Positions 11,113 to 21,650 of a DNA stretch of 64,000 nt are shown piece by piece. Location: positions 3,534,649 to 3,598,648 of the forward strand of contig NC_057763.1 of the NCBI RefSeq assembly GCF_010389155.1, read 5' to 3'. The stretch comes from Erigeron canadensis (Eukaryota > Streptophyta > Magnoliopsida > Asterales > Asteraceae). Positions within the stretch are counted from its first letter, which is position 1; every line of letters starts with the position of its first letter. A program made the translations under genes and the position numbers. The notes beneath the pieces are model-generated. The model searched no databases. It was not told the origin of the DNA and saw only the letters and a program-made list of their open reading frames with translations.

Positions 11113-12078
11113 TAATTTTTAATCAATGGGGATTTTAATTTTTAATCAACTAAAACCTTTTTCTAAGAACACTAAGATTAACATTAGATTGAGCCAATTA
11201 TTGTTATGAAGAATTCATGGTATATGTATTTACTAAAAAGGTTTTTTTCTCTCTATATATTTTTAAGCAACTTGATAGTTTTTCGTTTGTTTTTGGGGTT
11301 TATTTTCTTTTACTGTTTGTTTATTACCTTTGTAAATAGAATAATCAAATAACTGAATTTTTAATAATAAATTGATAATCTTTCTTATTACTTTTGTTTT
11401 TAAACAATAACGGTTTTTTGTTCTTTTATTTTGGAGCCTTAAAGAAAAAATCTATGCAAATATAATAATTAGTAATGGTGTATATTTTTGAAACAAGAAA
11501 AAATTTAGAATATCAGTATTATACTTGTGAGAATGACTGTCTTACGCTACAGTAGCTGCTGCTTGGACTTCCTATTATTACTTCTAAGTGAAAGGTAGCC
11601 CAGCAACAACGAAGGCATTTAGACTCATTACCTTTCTTGACTTTTAAAATTAAGTCTTTTTTGAAAATCTTGAAAGAGTCGATAGAGTAATAAGTGATTT
11701 TGTAGTGGGTTCAAACTTTGAAATTATATGATCGTTAATCACCCATATAAGCGTAACTTTTATGTGTCAACAAAAGTTAAAATATCAACAGATTTTGCTA
11801 ATAGCGTTGATCCAAATGTTTTTTCTGAGTTTCAATGATTTGTTGATGACAATCTGGATATACGTGTTTGCATTTTATTTATGTTTTTACATTTCAAGTT
11901 TCTACTTATGATTTTTTTTATTTGATAGTCTCCTTCGACCATATGTAATTTACCAAAATATAAATGTTATATTTATTTTGGTATTTAAATAATATGAACA
12001 CTAATAACTAAGTAATGAGATGGTTATGAGTTCAATTTTCATAAAAAAAGATTTTGATTAATATATTTATAGGTTTTT
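11113..12078. other. Intergenic, AT-rich
   Basis: Nothing was recognised. A slightly more complex patch at 11520-11640 has no open frame of note. Confidence 0.5.
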
Positions 12079-14090
12079 TGTAACATCTCGAACTTTTATT
12101 TAACGGTTGACTTGAGTCGTTAATTCAACACTTCGTGTCCGTCAAGTTTATAGGAGATTTAATGATTATATGTGTTTAATGTGCTATATGTATGATGCTT
12201 TAGTGCCTTAATGATTGATGTGCTAATGTGTTTAAGATGCTTACGATGTTTATGATGTGTTTCATGTGTCGGTAGGTATTCCCGTCAAGTCATTCAAGCT
12301 TTATATGTGAAGTAGAAGGACATTAAATGAAAGAATGTAAAGTTGAGAGTAATAAGTGTATGTTAAGGAAAGTGTGTGTAACATCCTAATCTTTTCTATC
12401 TTTGACTTTGAACTTGAACGTCAATTGACTTTGACACTGTAAGTTGCTTAATTAGCTAAGTAATTAACTATTGTGGCTTCAAGGATTAATGTGGTACTTG
12501 AATGAGTTATTAATGATCATAAGATGTTATTATAGTTGTCAGTCGGTATATCAGGTGCTCATTTTGTCGACTAAGTTTTCGGTTCATTAATTTGAGCCTT
12601 AATGGCCGTTAGATTTAAGGGCACTTTGGTCATTTGGCTAAAAGGTGGACGCTTTAAGAGGAGTTTAGGGAACCCTAATACCTTATTTTCTACAGAATTA
12701 AGTGTGTGTAAGTTTGGGTGTGCCTCCATTATCATTCTTGGTTCATTTTCATCGATTCCCACTTGATTTAGAGAGATTTAGCGCTTATAATTTGATCTTC
12801 TAATCATATTCAAGGCATGGATCGTAATACCTACTTATTATTGGTCATTTACATCTATTCAATTTGTTCATACTTGGTCTTGATCCATTATATGTGTTTG
12901 TTGCTATAATCGTTGATTTCGGGTTACTCGGTAACCGTTATTGCAATCTATTGGTGTGTTGGTGATTCCGGAAGGTATAATATTTTTGTTACTGATATTA
13001 CTATGATATATTGGAGTCAATATAAGTGTCATATCAGATCTGGACCATAGGGTATGTTAATCGATTTAAAATCGTCTGTTTTGTCGATTCGGTAACCTAA
13101 AACGTTTGTTATTGTTATGCAAATAAAGTAGGGGTTAATCAATGATTTCATTGCATCATTATGGTCTTAAAATGATGAACTTTGAGGTACAAAATTCGTT
13201 CATGGGGTTTGGGATCGTTTGCAAGTCGTTTAGAAGGATTTCGAAGTGATAAATAAAATAGGTTTTCTGATCGTACAGGATATGAGACTCATACAGCGGT
13301 ATGAGACTCATATACTGATTGTGTCGATTTTTCTTTTGCTACTGTTCGTCAATATGAGACTCATAAAAGGGTATGAGACTCATATACTGTTCATAGATAA
13401 TTTATGTTTTTACTTTTGTAAATATGAGACTCATATAGGGGTATGAGACTCATAAACTGGTAGGTGTCGATTTCCACTCCTCACTGTTTGCAAATATGCG
13501 ACTCATAGCTTTTGCATGAGACTCATAAAGTGTCTTTCAGACTTTTAAGTTTTAAAACAAGTGTTTAAGTGTCATATAAGTATCCATATGACTTTTATAG
13601 GTTCTAAAAGTTAATTAGACCTCATTTATGTTAAATTATTGATTCTATACTCGTTATAATTAGTCGGGAATACTTGCAAAGCTTGGTAACTTATGTTATC
13701 ACTTGTTGTGCTCTCTCTCTCGAGGTAAGATACACAACTTTGACACGCTGAGGGTTCAACAAAAGCATAGTTTTCATACAATAACTTCCCCTAATGATAT
13801 CTTGGTTGCTTATGGGTATTCGGAATTATACGGGAGGTACTATGGTTATGTATATGCATATTGAAGCCTGAAATGTTACCCCAAAGATATGTGTCATCAT
13901 GATATGATATGAAATGCTTTGAGTTATTATGAAATACATTATGTGATGAACTATGTTATGCAATGAAAGATGATATATAATGATATGCTATGAGATGTTA
14001 TGCAATGATATGAGATGTAATGATATGCTATATGAAATGCTATGTAATGTTTTGAGATGAATTCAAATGTGATTATATGCTATGAAAGAT
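12079..14090 (+). mobile_element. LTR remnants of the TGTAACATCC family (two nested starts)
   Basis: Two LTR-type 5' ends are visible: TGTAACATCTCGAAC at 12079 and TGTAACATCCTAATC at 12377, the second apparently inserted in the first. The body carries the CGAGGTAAGATACACAAC block near 13722 and a degenerate ATGATATG-rich tract at 13900-14090. Both features recur in opposite orientation within 36758-43010, and the ATG-rich tract also at 62100-62200. No 3' end and no gag/pol were found here. I read it as a truncated solo LTR; the superfamily is unresolved. Confidence 0.55.
13281..13527. repeat. Paired-palindrome array A (TATGAGACTCATA x8)
   Basis: Eight copies of the near-palindrome TATGAGACTCATA start at 13281, 13300, 13353, 13372, 13423, 13442, 13495 and 13515; the last two have one mismatch each. 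They form four pairs with 19-20 bp between partners and 70-72 bp between pairs. The palindromes are nearly identical, while the sequence between pairs has diverged clearly. Confidence 0.92.
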
Positions 14091-14098
14091 ACGAGACC

Positions 14099-14451
14099 CT
14101 TATTTTGAGAACCCAATTTTTTGTAAGAAACATGAGAACTCCTAAAATACATATTGGATCACATGTTTTTTTTTTGTTCATTCACATTTGAAACGTTATA
14201 AATATATATGTTGTAGAAGAAATTTTTTTTCAAAGCCTTATATATAGCCGTTTGTCACATGTGAACAATAAACGTGAACAAATTCATTCACAAGTTCACA
14301 AAAAGCTATATATAAGGTTTGAAAAAAAAATTCTTTTACAACATACATTTTTATATCATTTCACATGTCAATGAACAAAAAAAACATGTGAACAAATATA
14401 TAACTTACGAGTTTTCATGGTTCTTAAAAAAAAAATAGTTTTCAAAATAAG
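14099..14451. repeat. Long fold-back (inverted repeat, ~150-bp arms)
   Basis: The left arm 14099-14249 and right arm 14306-14451 are inverted copies around a loop of about 56 bp. Inner arms pair GCCTTATATATAGC with GCTATATATAAGG; outer arms pair CTTATTTTGAGAAC with TTTTCAAAATAAG. Similarity holds along most of the length, with small mismatches. A transcript would form a hairpin of about 350 nt. It could be a MITE or part of the Helitron whose 3' end lies at 14681. Confidence 0.85.
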
Positions 14452-14651
14452 AAAACTCTTGAACTATATATATATATATGATTATGATATTCATAAATAT
14501 GTGAATGTTATATGTGAACAAATTCGTTCATATATAAGACATAATTTCTTAACAAATTCTCTTAATAATCATTCTAATGTCGTAACTACATGTCAGGTGT
14601 AATTACATGTCTTAAGATCCATCACTAATTTTAATATATTTTTTAATATGT

Positions 14652-14681
14652 TCCCGCGTATTACGCGGGACAATAATCTAG
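14652..14681 (+). mobile_element. Helitron 3' terminus
   Basis: The hairpin TCCCGCGTATTACGCGGGA at 14652-14670, spacer CAATAAT and CTAG at 14678-14681 followed by T form a well-preserved Helitron 3' end on the plus strand. The 5' terminus was not located. The fold-back at 14099-14451 may belong to the same element. Confidence 0.75.
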
Positions 14682-14699
14682 TTAAATTATTAAATGTTA

Positions 14700-14800
14700 A
14701 CTGATAATTTTACTCACACAATGTGTCAAGACGATGATGACGGCGACGATAGGCAGGAGGTGAATAGCGACTGTTGGTGATGATGTTAACGAGATGAGGA
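14700..14800 (-). mobile_element. Degenerate Helitron fragment split by a solo LTR
   Basis: The GATGATGACGGCGACGATAGG-type stretch resembles the GC-rich region next to the 3' hairpin in other minus-strand Helitrons here (20581-20760, 29690-29760). It continues after the solo LTR at 16454-16580, so the LTR inserted into it. No intact terminus was found. Confidence 0.35.
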
Positions 14801-14861
14801 TGTAACACCCGTGAGTTGACCATTTAAGTTTTCGAGTCAAAATAAAGCTTTCAGTAAATAC

Positions 14862-15040
14862 GACCTCGTATTTTGGATTCAGCCTCGTACTTTAAGTCGA
14901 CATTGAAATTTTAATTTTGCATCGTAAATTAAGTTTGGCATCGTATTTGGAGTTAGCATCGTAATAGGAGTTAGCCTCGTATTTTAGTGTCCGCATCGTA
15001 TTTGTTTCGGCCTAGTATTAAGGCCTTGTATGGAATCTTC
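14862..15040. repeat. Degenerate ~20-bp array (CCTCGTATT / GCATCGTATT)
   Basis: About eight degenerate units of around 20 bp share CCTCGTATTTT or GCATCGTATTT cores separated by variable spacers. The minus strand of the array at 60117-60317 has a similar layout (GACCTTGTATTTCAG units). It lies in the upstream part of the solo LTR, where promoter elements would be expected. Confidence 0.65.
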
Positions 15041-15751
15041 TTATTTACCCCGCCTATAAATACTCTTATTCTCCACACATTCTCATTTTCCACCACATTA
15101 GCCTCCTAACAAAAACACACACACACTTTTGCTACCCCATATTCTCTTACTTCCCCATCTTTACTACCACACCATTACTACCCTATAAACAACAAACTTG
15201 CATCTGCTATTACTCACTTGTACTCACACACACTACATACTGCTCTTATTCTCTGCTCATACACTTAGAAAGATCGATCAACCGACTTCCACCCTTTGTA
15301 ATCATTTCAATACACATCAATAAAGAACAAGGCAGGAACGATTGTTTCCTCCCGGGGTTTTTATGCCGGCGATCCTCTAAGGATTAAGGGCTTTTCCTCG
15401 TCATTAAATATCGGTGTTCTTGCTCTTTACTCTTTATTTTACGCATTATTTGTTTGATTCTTGCTTAATATCTTGTTTATCTTAACATATTCTGCATTGT
15501 TTACATTAGTTTGCGATTATAGAGACCTTCTTTATTGTTTAGTCGACATAATCTATTATCAAAAGTCTTTCTTACCAACGCATCTTTGTAACTCAACGTA
15601 TTTTACAAGCACACAACCTCACGAACGAAAGTTTGGTTACTTAATTTATCTAAGTCGTCAACGTAAATTATCTTAGGTGATTTTTGACCAAAACAAATAC
15701 CTATTGATTTACATTATGGATACATTTGGATGCATTGGATACATGTTCTTG

Positions 15752-15905
15752 AGCACGGCTTGTTGTTGAACCGTAAGTCCCTTCCTTGTTAGCACGGCTG
15801 GTTGTTGAACCGTAAGTCCCTTCATTTGATGCATCGGCTGGTTGTTGAACCGTAAGTCCTGACTACACTAGATGCATCAGCAGGTTGTTGAACCGTAAGG
15901 CCCTA
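15752..15905. repeat. ~40-bp tandem array, 4 units (GTTGTTGAACCGTAAG core)
   Basis: Four units starting near 15752, 15791, 15831 and 15874 share GGTTGTTGAACCGTAAG; first halves alternate between GCACGGCTG and GCATCGGCTG forms. A single reversed remnant (GGGTTCAACAACCAGCC) lies near 58865, which ties the LTR copy at 58345 to this family. Confidence 0.85.
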
Positions 15906-16588
15906 CATAGTTAACCTTAGCATGGTACCATAAGTTCTGTCAACCTTGATAAGGCCATGGCAACATTGTGATTATGTCAACCTTGATAAGTCTATGGCAA
16001 CACTGTGATTATGGCAACATTGTGATTATGGAAACATTGTGACATGGCCACTTTAAGTATACATGGAATGCATCACGTTAACCTGATAACAAAATCCTAC
16101 GAACTCACCAAACATTGTGTTGATGTTTTTAAGTATCCTTTCAGGTGCACAGGTTAGAGGTGGCTGAGGAGAGTAGCATGGAGCCTTTATAGCAGACTTT
16201 GGACTTTATGATCCCTTGTTGCTGCTATGTTATTTTCCTCTTTTGTGTTAGTATGACATTATGCCTAACCTTTGATCCCCTGCGTGGGAGTCGAATTTTG
16301 TTTTATTTGTGTTTGGATTTTTGTTGAATGTTTGTGTTAATCCATGCTAAGACTTTCTATATTTGTGGATTCATTTAGTTTTCCTATGTAATATCTATGA
16401 CGCGTGTACTATGCATCGCATCCTGAGATTTCCGCTTTAGTCGGGGTGTGACAGAGGACATTGTTAGTATTTAACGAGATGAGGACATCGTAAGTATTTT
16501 AGGCGATCAGGGTATTGAAGGTAAATTAAGTGACTTTATTGTAAGAGTAATGCAAATTCATACAATAGTACTCTGTAATAGATATGAG

Positions 16589-17056
16589 CATAGTTGTTAG
16601 ACTCTTGCGAGTCACGAGTCAACTCTTACGAGTCGAGTCGATTTGCACCAAAAACTAGGCTCCTCGTTGGGTGACTCTTCTTTCTCCGGACTCTTACGAG
16701 TCGCGATGTGAATTTGAAATGAGTCAATACGAGTCGCAATCTTTTGATTATTCTAGTTTGATAAATATTATATATCATATCTATGGTTACATTATTTTGT
16801 ATGTTATATATGTATTTGTTCATTTTGATACGAATTTGGAAATAAACCGTAAATTTATAACTCAAAGTTATCGAATATGTAATATTTTGGTAATGTATCA
16901 AGATAACCAAATTATATTTTGTTTATTAAAATGCCACATATATATAATTATACAATGTTATATAGTATATAAAAATATACAGACTCTTACGAGTTGAGTC
17001 ACGAGTCAATACTCATGTTTTTGAGTCAAGTTAAAAGTTACGAGTCGACAACTATG
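16589..17056. mobile_element. MITE with GACTCTTACGAGTC subterminal dyads
   Basis: The ends are CATAGTTGTTAGACTC at 16589 and GAGTCGACAACTATG ending at 17056, an inverted match of the outer 9 bases plus GACTC motifs. The imperfect dyad GACTCTTACGAGTC or near versions occurs four times close to the ends (about 16600, 16622, 16689 and 16980). The interior is AT-rich. A target-site duplication was not convincing. Open frames inside have no domain. A non-autonomous hAT-like element is my best guess. Confidence 0.6.
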
Positions 17057-17230
17057 GGTGAGAGGGGTAAAATAAGTAAAGTTTTTTTTTTTTTTTGATT
17101 TGGAGAAAAACGGGATAGATAAATGTTTTATATGTATTATAGATAAGTCACAAACAATTTCATTTGTGTATTGATAAATCTACAACATCTTTGATTAATC
17201 GACAACAAATACATGTTTGTTAATGCATAA

Positions 17231-18441
17231 TGTATATGCTTATTATCTAAGATAATTTTAAAAAGGATTTTAGACAACTCAATAACCGAAGATTTGTAAG
17301 TGAAGTTTGGTGTTCAATGATCTTCAGTTAAGAGGAAAGGTTTCTTAATAATAATAACTGAAACTAAGAATTTTATCTAAAAAGAAGTTTGAGAAAGTCT
17401 TTGAGACAAAACTACTTCGAGTAATTAAGAAAACTGTTGAAGATAAAGCTAAAGTACTCAAAATTAAAGCTAAGATCTTTAAATAAAGAAAGGTTTTTGC
17501 TAATGAAAATAGTACGAAAAGAGTTTTGATTAGAAAACCTCTAACAAAGACCTTAAAAAGACGTTTTAAAGAAGATATAATTAAAACAACGAAGATTAGA
17601 GCAAAAAGACTCAAGGTCTAGACTATGATCCATAAATAAACTACTAAAAACGTTTCGTAGATGCAAACTAAAACAAATAAAATATAAAGAGCATGAACAC
17701 GAAGCATTTTTACGAGGAAAAGCCTTTAATCCATCTAGATTGCCGGCATAAAAACCTTGGGAGGAAGCAATTGCTCCTTTCTTTATTTTTTTTATTAATA
17801 TAATTTTGAAATAATTACAATGCGAGGGCACAAGTGATCGTTCTAAGTGATGAATTTGGGGTTGAATGTTGGTGTGAACGAACTCTGAGTGTTTACAGAG
17901 GTTTACAGAGGTTTATTGGTGTTTTAGAGAGAAGATGTGTGTAATTTTTTTTGTGTGAGAGTCGAATAAATAAACCTATTGATCACTTGCCACTTTTATA
18001 GGGAAAAAGTACAACTAACTATCCTAAAATTCTAGGATATTGGTAGATTCTTCTCTTGACTTGAATACTTGGCTCTTGAACGTTATAGGACCATTTCCAC
18101 ACGTTTTCTAGCAACTAACTCCGACTTTGGGGGTAAGAAAACACTTATACACGTTCCTATATTGCTAAGACAGAATAAATAACTGTTAGTAATCTCAGAG
18201 CCCAAGATCCTGGACATATTTTAGATCTTGGCCCATATCTCAATATCCTGACCATGTGTTAACTATTTGAACATATCTTAAGATCTTAAGCACGTTTTAG
18301 GATCCTAAACATATTTTAAGCGTATTTTAGTATCTTTCTCGTTTTTCATATTTATGATCCTGAAATACAAAGTTTAGCCATGAATAGTAATTAAGATCTT
18401 GATACCCCATTATCTTAGATCTGAAAATCTCACCCCAAACA
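17231..18441 (-). mobile_element. Gypsy-type LTR copy, minus strand
   Basis: Read on the minus strand it starts TGTTTGGGGTGAGATTTTC at 18441, carries the R/U5 block with TTTATGCCGGCAATC and GGCTTTTCCTCGT near 17705-17760, and ends in a decayed TTTTTGACCAAAACA-like tail near 17231. It matches the LTRs at 37448-38401, 47404-48425 and 60933-61909. No matching target duplication was found, so at least one end is altered. Confidence 0.7.
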
Positions 18442-18504
18442 CAGTGTAAGTAAGCTTTTTCACAGGTGGTGTAAGTCACTAAGTCGGGCGAGATGACTGA
18501 GTGA

Positions 18505-18672
18505 TCTTGAACAAATTAGAAGCAAAAAGATCTTTTTATTTATCATTCTATTATATTTGGATCTTTCGAGCATCTAAATGGAGTTTCTAATATTATAATA
18601 TATGATAAAGAATTACTTTATTTATTCGTTACTATATATAACATGTATAGTAATTATCTTATTCAATTGGGA
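18505..18672. other. 168-bp insertion between 15-bp direct repeats
   Basis: GAGATGACTGAGTGA occurs at 18490-18504 and 18673-18687, bracketing 168 bp of AT-rich sequence. A 15-bp duplication is the length made by LINE machinery, but the insert has no A-tail or pol III boxes. The origin is unclear. Confidence 0.4.
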
Positions 18673-18845
18673 GAGATGACTGAGTGAGCAAAAACGAGGG
18701 ATTAAAACTCCGTTAGAATAAAACATTGGGTCAAACTCTTCTTTGATGTTAAGGTAACCACGATAAATAGTCATCGATTTCACGGAAATTGTCGTAATGC
18801 AATTTAAATAGTGTGAAAGATAACACCATATTATATATATATATA

Positions 18846-19376
18846 TCTATACTACCTATATAAACAAACTACCACATCCCTCATTCAACTCTCTACCTTT
18901 GAATTACCTAATATATCCCTTACATTTAAACTACCTCCACACACCTTATCCCTGAAATTCCGAGATTACCTTAATAAAAAAAAACCCACAACCACAATTA
19001 CCTAAAACCCTATAAAATCTCCATTAACTCTAAAATTATTGCTAAAGGTATTGCTACGGATAAGAAAAAATTTATAACTCACGAAATTACGAACCAATTA
19101 TGTCCTTTGTATACTCGTATTAAACTTTAATATTTGACTAATTATTTTTTTAGTTGTCTTGGTCTCCTCCCCTACAATTGTAAGTGGTTATTTTTCATGG
19201 TTAGTGTTTGCACTTCATTATTTTTTGCACCTAATTCGCGACTTATTTTTAGAATGATATATACGGTTAGTTCTTGCATTGACGCATCTCATGAAAGTAA
19301 ACTAAACGCTATAAACCGTTACGGTGTCTAAAACGTTATAGATTGTCGCCGTTGCAAAGCGCGGGCACCACTCTAG
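18846..19376 (+). mobile_element. Non-autonomous Helitron, 531 bp
   Basis: The 5' end is A|TCTATACTACCTATATAAAC at 18846. The 3' end has a hairpin GCCGTTGCAAAGCGCGGG (one mutated stem base), spacer CACCACT and CTAG at 19373-19376 followed by T. Both ends fit insertion between A and T without duplication. The open frame at 19134-19331 inside it shows no domain. Confidence 0.85.
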
Positions 19377-20557
19377 TATATATATATTTATTGATGGTAG
19401 AGCTGAGATAAAAAAAATTAAATGAACTTTTAATTTTAACCATCAAAAATAAATATTAACTTTCAATCTTGGACATTGAAATTAAAAGTCAACCATTCTA
19501 AATAAGATTTTACATATAAACATTTATTGCATATATTTGCAGTTTGCCAACACTTACTATAAAAGTTTCTTTTTTAAAAAAAAGAACACGACATTTCGAA
19601 TTTGATCTTACTAGCATTTATTTACAACAAGCAAGAGATCCTGGATTGTTTTACAAAGATATGACAATCACTTTCAACAAAGTCAAACTTGCAGAATGAA
19701 TAATATATTTTTACAAATTTGTAAAGGATTTATTTTATGTCATTATAAAAGCAAACTAATTTCTTCTCAATTCAAAATATCAAGATTTTCAACCGTCAAG
19801 ATGAAGAGGATAATATGGTTTCAGATGCATATTTCTTCTTAAAATCTAAAGAGAATGTTAATCATGTTATTGTATAACGTAGAAATGTTATTTATATTTT
19901 TTTTTCCATTTGTACATGTAATATTGAGTTCTTTTTTTTAATCTATGCTACTAATGCATGTACTTCTGTTATATGCAATTGTTGATGATAACATCTTGAT
20001 TTAATAATTCACACTTGATAACAAGAATCAAGTGAAACTGCCAATAAAGATGAAGTTTCATTCATTATCTTTCGATGTCATTTAATAAAGCTTTTTACTC
20101 TTTTATTTTACATTCTTGAAGGTTTAAATTTTTTTTTATTGTCAATTGATGAAGTTTTGATGTTTTAGGATTTTAGTTTGTTATATTCTAATAATTTTTT
20201 GTTTTATTTACTTTGCACATAAATTGTCTCCAACTTAGCCTCATTCAATTACAAGGTAACCTATAGATGTTTATACACATTTAACATTGATAAAAATTAA
20301 TCCTTTTGTAAACGAGAAATTGAAAACAAAAAATATCAATGACATTAGATTATTCGAATGCACAAAACAAGTTACCAACATCCAACATTTTAGTTTCAAA
20401 TAACTTCCACGATGAATTACGCAAACCAATCACTTATCACCTAACAAGCATTTATTAAAACACTTAGGCCGGCTTGATCATTGAAACCTTCACAACCATA
20501 CATAATGACAAAGTCCGTCCATGAAAACCAAGCTATTGCATTTGTTACTTGAATAAA
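19377..20557. other. Intergenic, AT-rich
   Basis: No gene or element boundary was recognised. The sequence is AT-rich and largely unique within the window. Confidence 0.5.
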
Positions 20558-20867
20558 CTAGAAGGGTACTCGCACGATGCGGTGGTGATGACAGTGATGA
20601 GTGGTGGTGGCGTGCGGTGGTAGCGGCGGTGGTGGAGGTGACAGTGGTGATGGCGATGTAATGGGGGCGATGGTGGCAGTAACGAATGTTGGCGTGCGGC
20701 GGTCGCGTCAACGGTTGTTGTGGCGACGGTGTTGGCGGTGGCAATTGGTGTTGATGGTGGTGACGACAAGTAGTGTAAGTTATTAATGTAATATGGGTTT
20801 GATGAATTGTGGAATATTGAAACTTAAAATTTAACAAATTGAGATATGCTGTATAATATAATATAGA
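20558..20867 (-). mobile_element. Non-autonomous Helitron, 310 bp, minus strand
   Basis: On the minus strand it begins A|TCTATATTATATTATACAGC at 20867 and ends with hairpin ACCGCATCGTGCGAGT, spacer and CTAG at 20558, next base T. The sub-terminal region is rich in CACCACC/GCCGCC, seen on the plus strand as GGTGGTGG at 20581-20760. That composition alone creates the Gly/Val-rich and Thr/Pro-rich open frames here. Confidence 0.85.
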
Positions 20868-21184
20868 TGTAGATACATAATTAGATTATAATTTGACCGT
20901 AAATTTGTGTCGGTTGAAATTGTTAGAGGTTTTTTGGGTACATTCAATGGATAAGTGAGAAAAATGTTGAATTTGTGGGAATTGTCATACGGACCTACTT
21001 AACACGTTTTCAATTGCCTTATAGTCAGTTAGTAAATGGAGTCTTATCTTCAAGGTTTGGGACGGAGATTTTTAGTTGGGTTTGAGTCTGAGATTACCTA
21101 AAGTCATATCGTTGGTAAGGCATAAGGGTAATATGGTAGAATTGCTAGGCTTAAAATTTTATGTAAGACCAATTAACCTATATG
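20868..21184. other. Intergenic
   Basis: Nothing recognised. Confidence 0.5.
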
Positions 21185-21192
21185 CTTTATAG

Positions 21193-21642
21193 CAGGGTTG
21201 TCAATCCGGTTGATCCATTCCGGGTTGGTTGGTTGAAATCTCTGACCCTGATTCAATCTACAAATAGTTTCATGTCAAAATTTTCAACCCGAGCCCGACC
21301 CTGGTCGACATGGTTAATATATGGGTGGCGGGTTGTCAAGTCAAATAAGTTGGTTAGGTTTAATATTAATGCTTTCAATTGGGTCAAATGAGTTGTTTTT
21401 TGGGTCAAGTGGGTTGTTGAGTTGGTGGGTCAAAAGTGTTGGTTTTAGGTTTAGTGAGTCAGTATTAATTAGGTTCTCGAGGTTAGCGGGGGTCGAATTG
21501 ACCACCTAAAAAGCCAATCAAAATAGGACCTGGAAAAAATCATGTTGCTGGATTGACAGGTCAAGTATACCCTAAAGCTCGGTTTTTTTGTCAAGTCGAT
21601 TATTGGTTGCATTTCAAGTTAGATCAATTATTCACAATCCTA
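21193..21642. mobile_element. hAT-like MITE, 450 bp
   Basis: The ends are CAGGGTTGTCAAT at 21193 and the inverted ATTCACAATCCTA at 21642. Flanks CTTTATAG (21185-21192) and CTTTATAT (21643-21650) match at 7 of 8 bases, the duplication length of hAT elements. The interior is full of GGGTCAA/GGGTTGT strings. No transposase is present. Confidence 0.7.
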
Positions 21643-21650
21643 CTTTATAT

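Larger units (their letters stand above)
14801..16453 (+). mobile_element. Solo LTR, 1.65 kb, TSD GAGGA
   Basis: The sequence opens TGTAACACCC at 14801 and closes GGGGTGTGACA at 16453, giving TG...CA ends with inverted terminal similarity. It is flanked by perfect 5-bp duplications GAGGA (14796-14800 and 16454-16458). No gag or pol is present. Inside lie a promoter-like TATAAATA near 15055, a CATCGTATT-type array (14862-15040), a four-copy array near 15752-15905 and GTCAACCTTGATAAG repeats (15930-16040). The stretch 15250-15695 ends TTTTTGACCAAAACA like the Gypsy-type LTRs elsewhere in the window, so this may be an LTR within an LTR. Confidence 0.8.

Noticed and set aside
13900..14090. ATGATATG-rich tract considered as a satellite
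   Set aside because: Units are too irregular, and the same tract is part of related LTRs elsewhere, so it is a low-complexity LTR segment.
16626..16997. Open frames on both strands of the dyad-rich MITE
   Set aside because: Overlapping, no domains, and biased by the GACTC repeats and AT-rich core.
20490..20837. Overlapping Thr/Pro/His-rich and Gly/Val-rich open frames on both strands
   Set aside because: They come from the CACCACC/GCCGCC composition near a Helitron 3' end, not from a gene.
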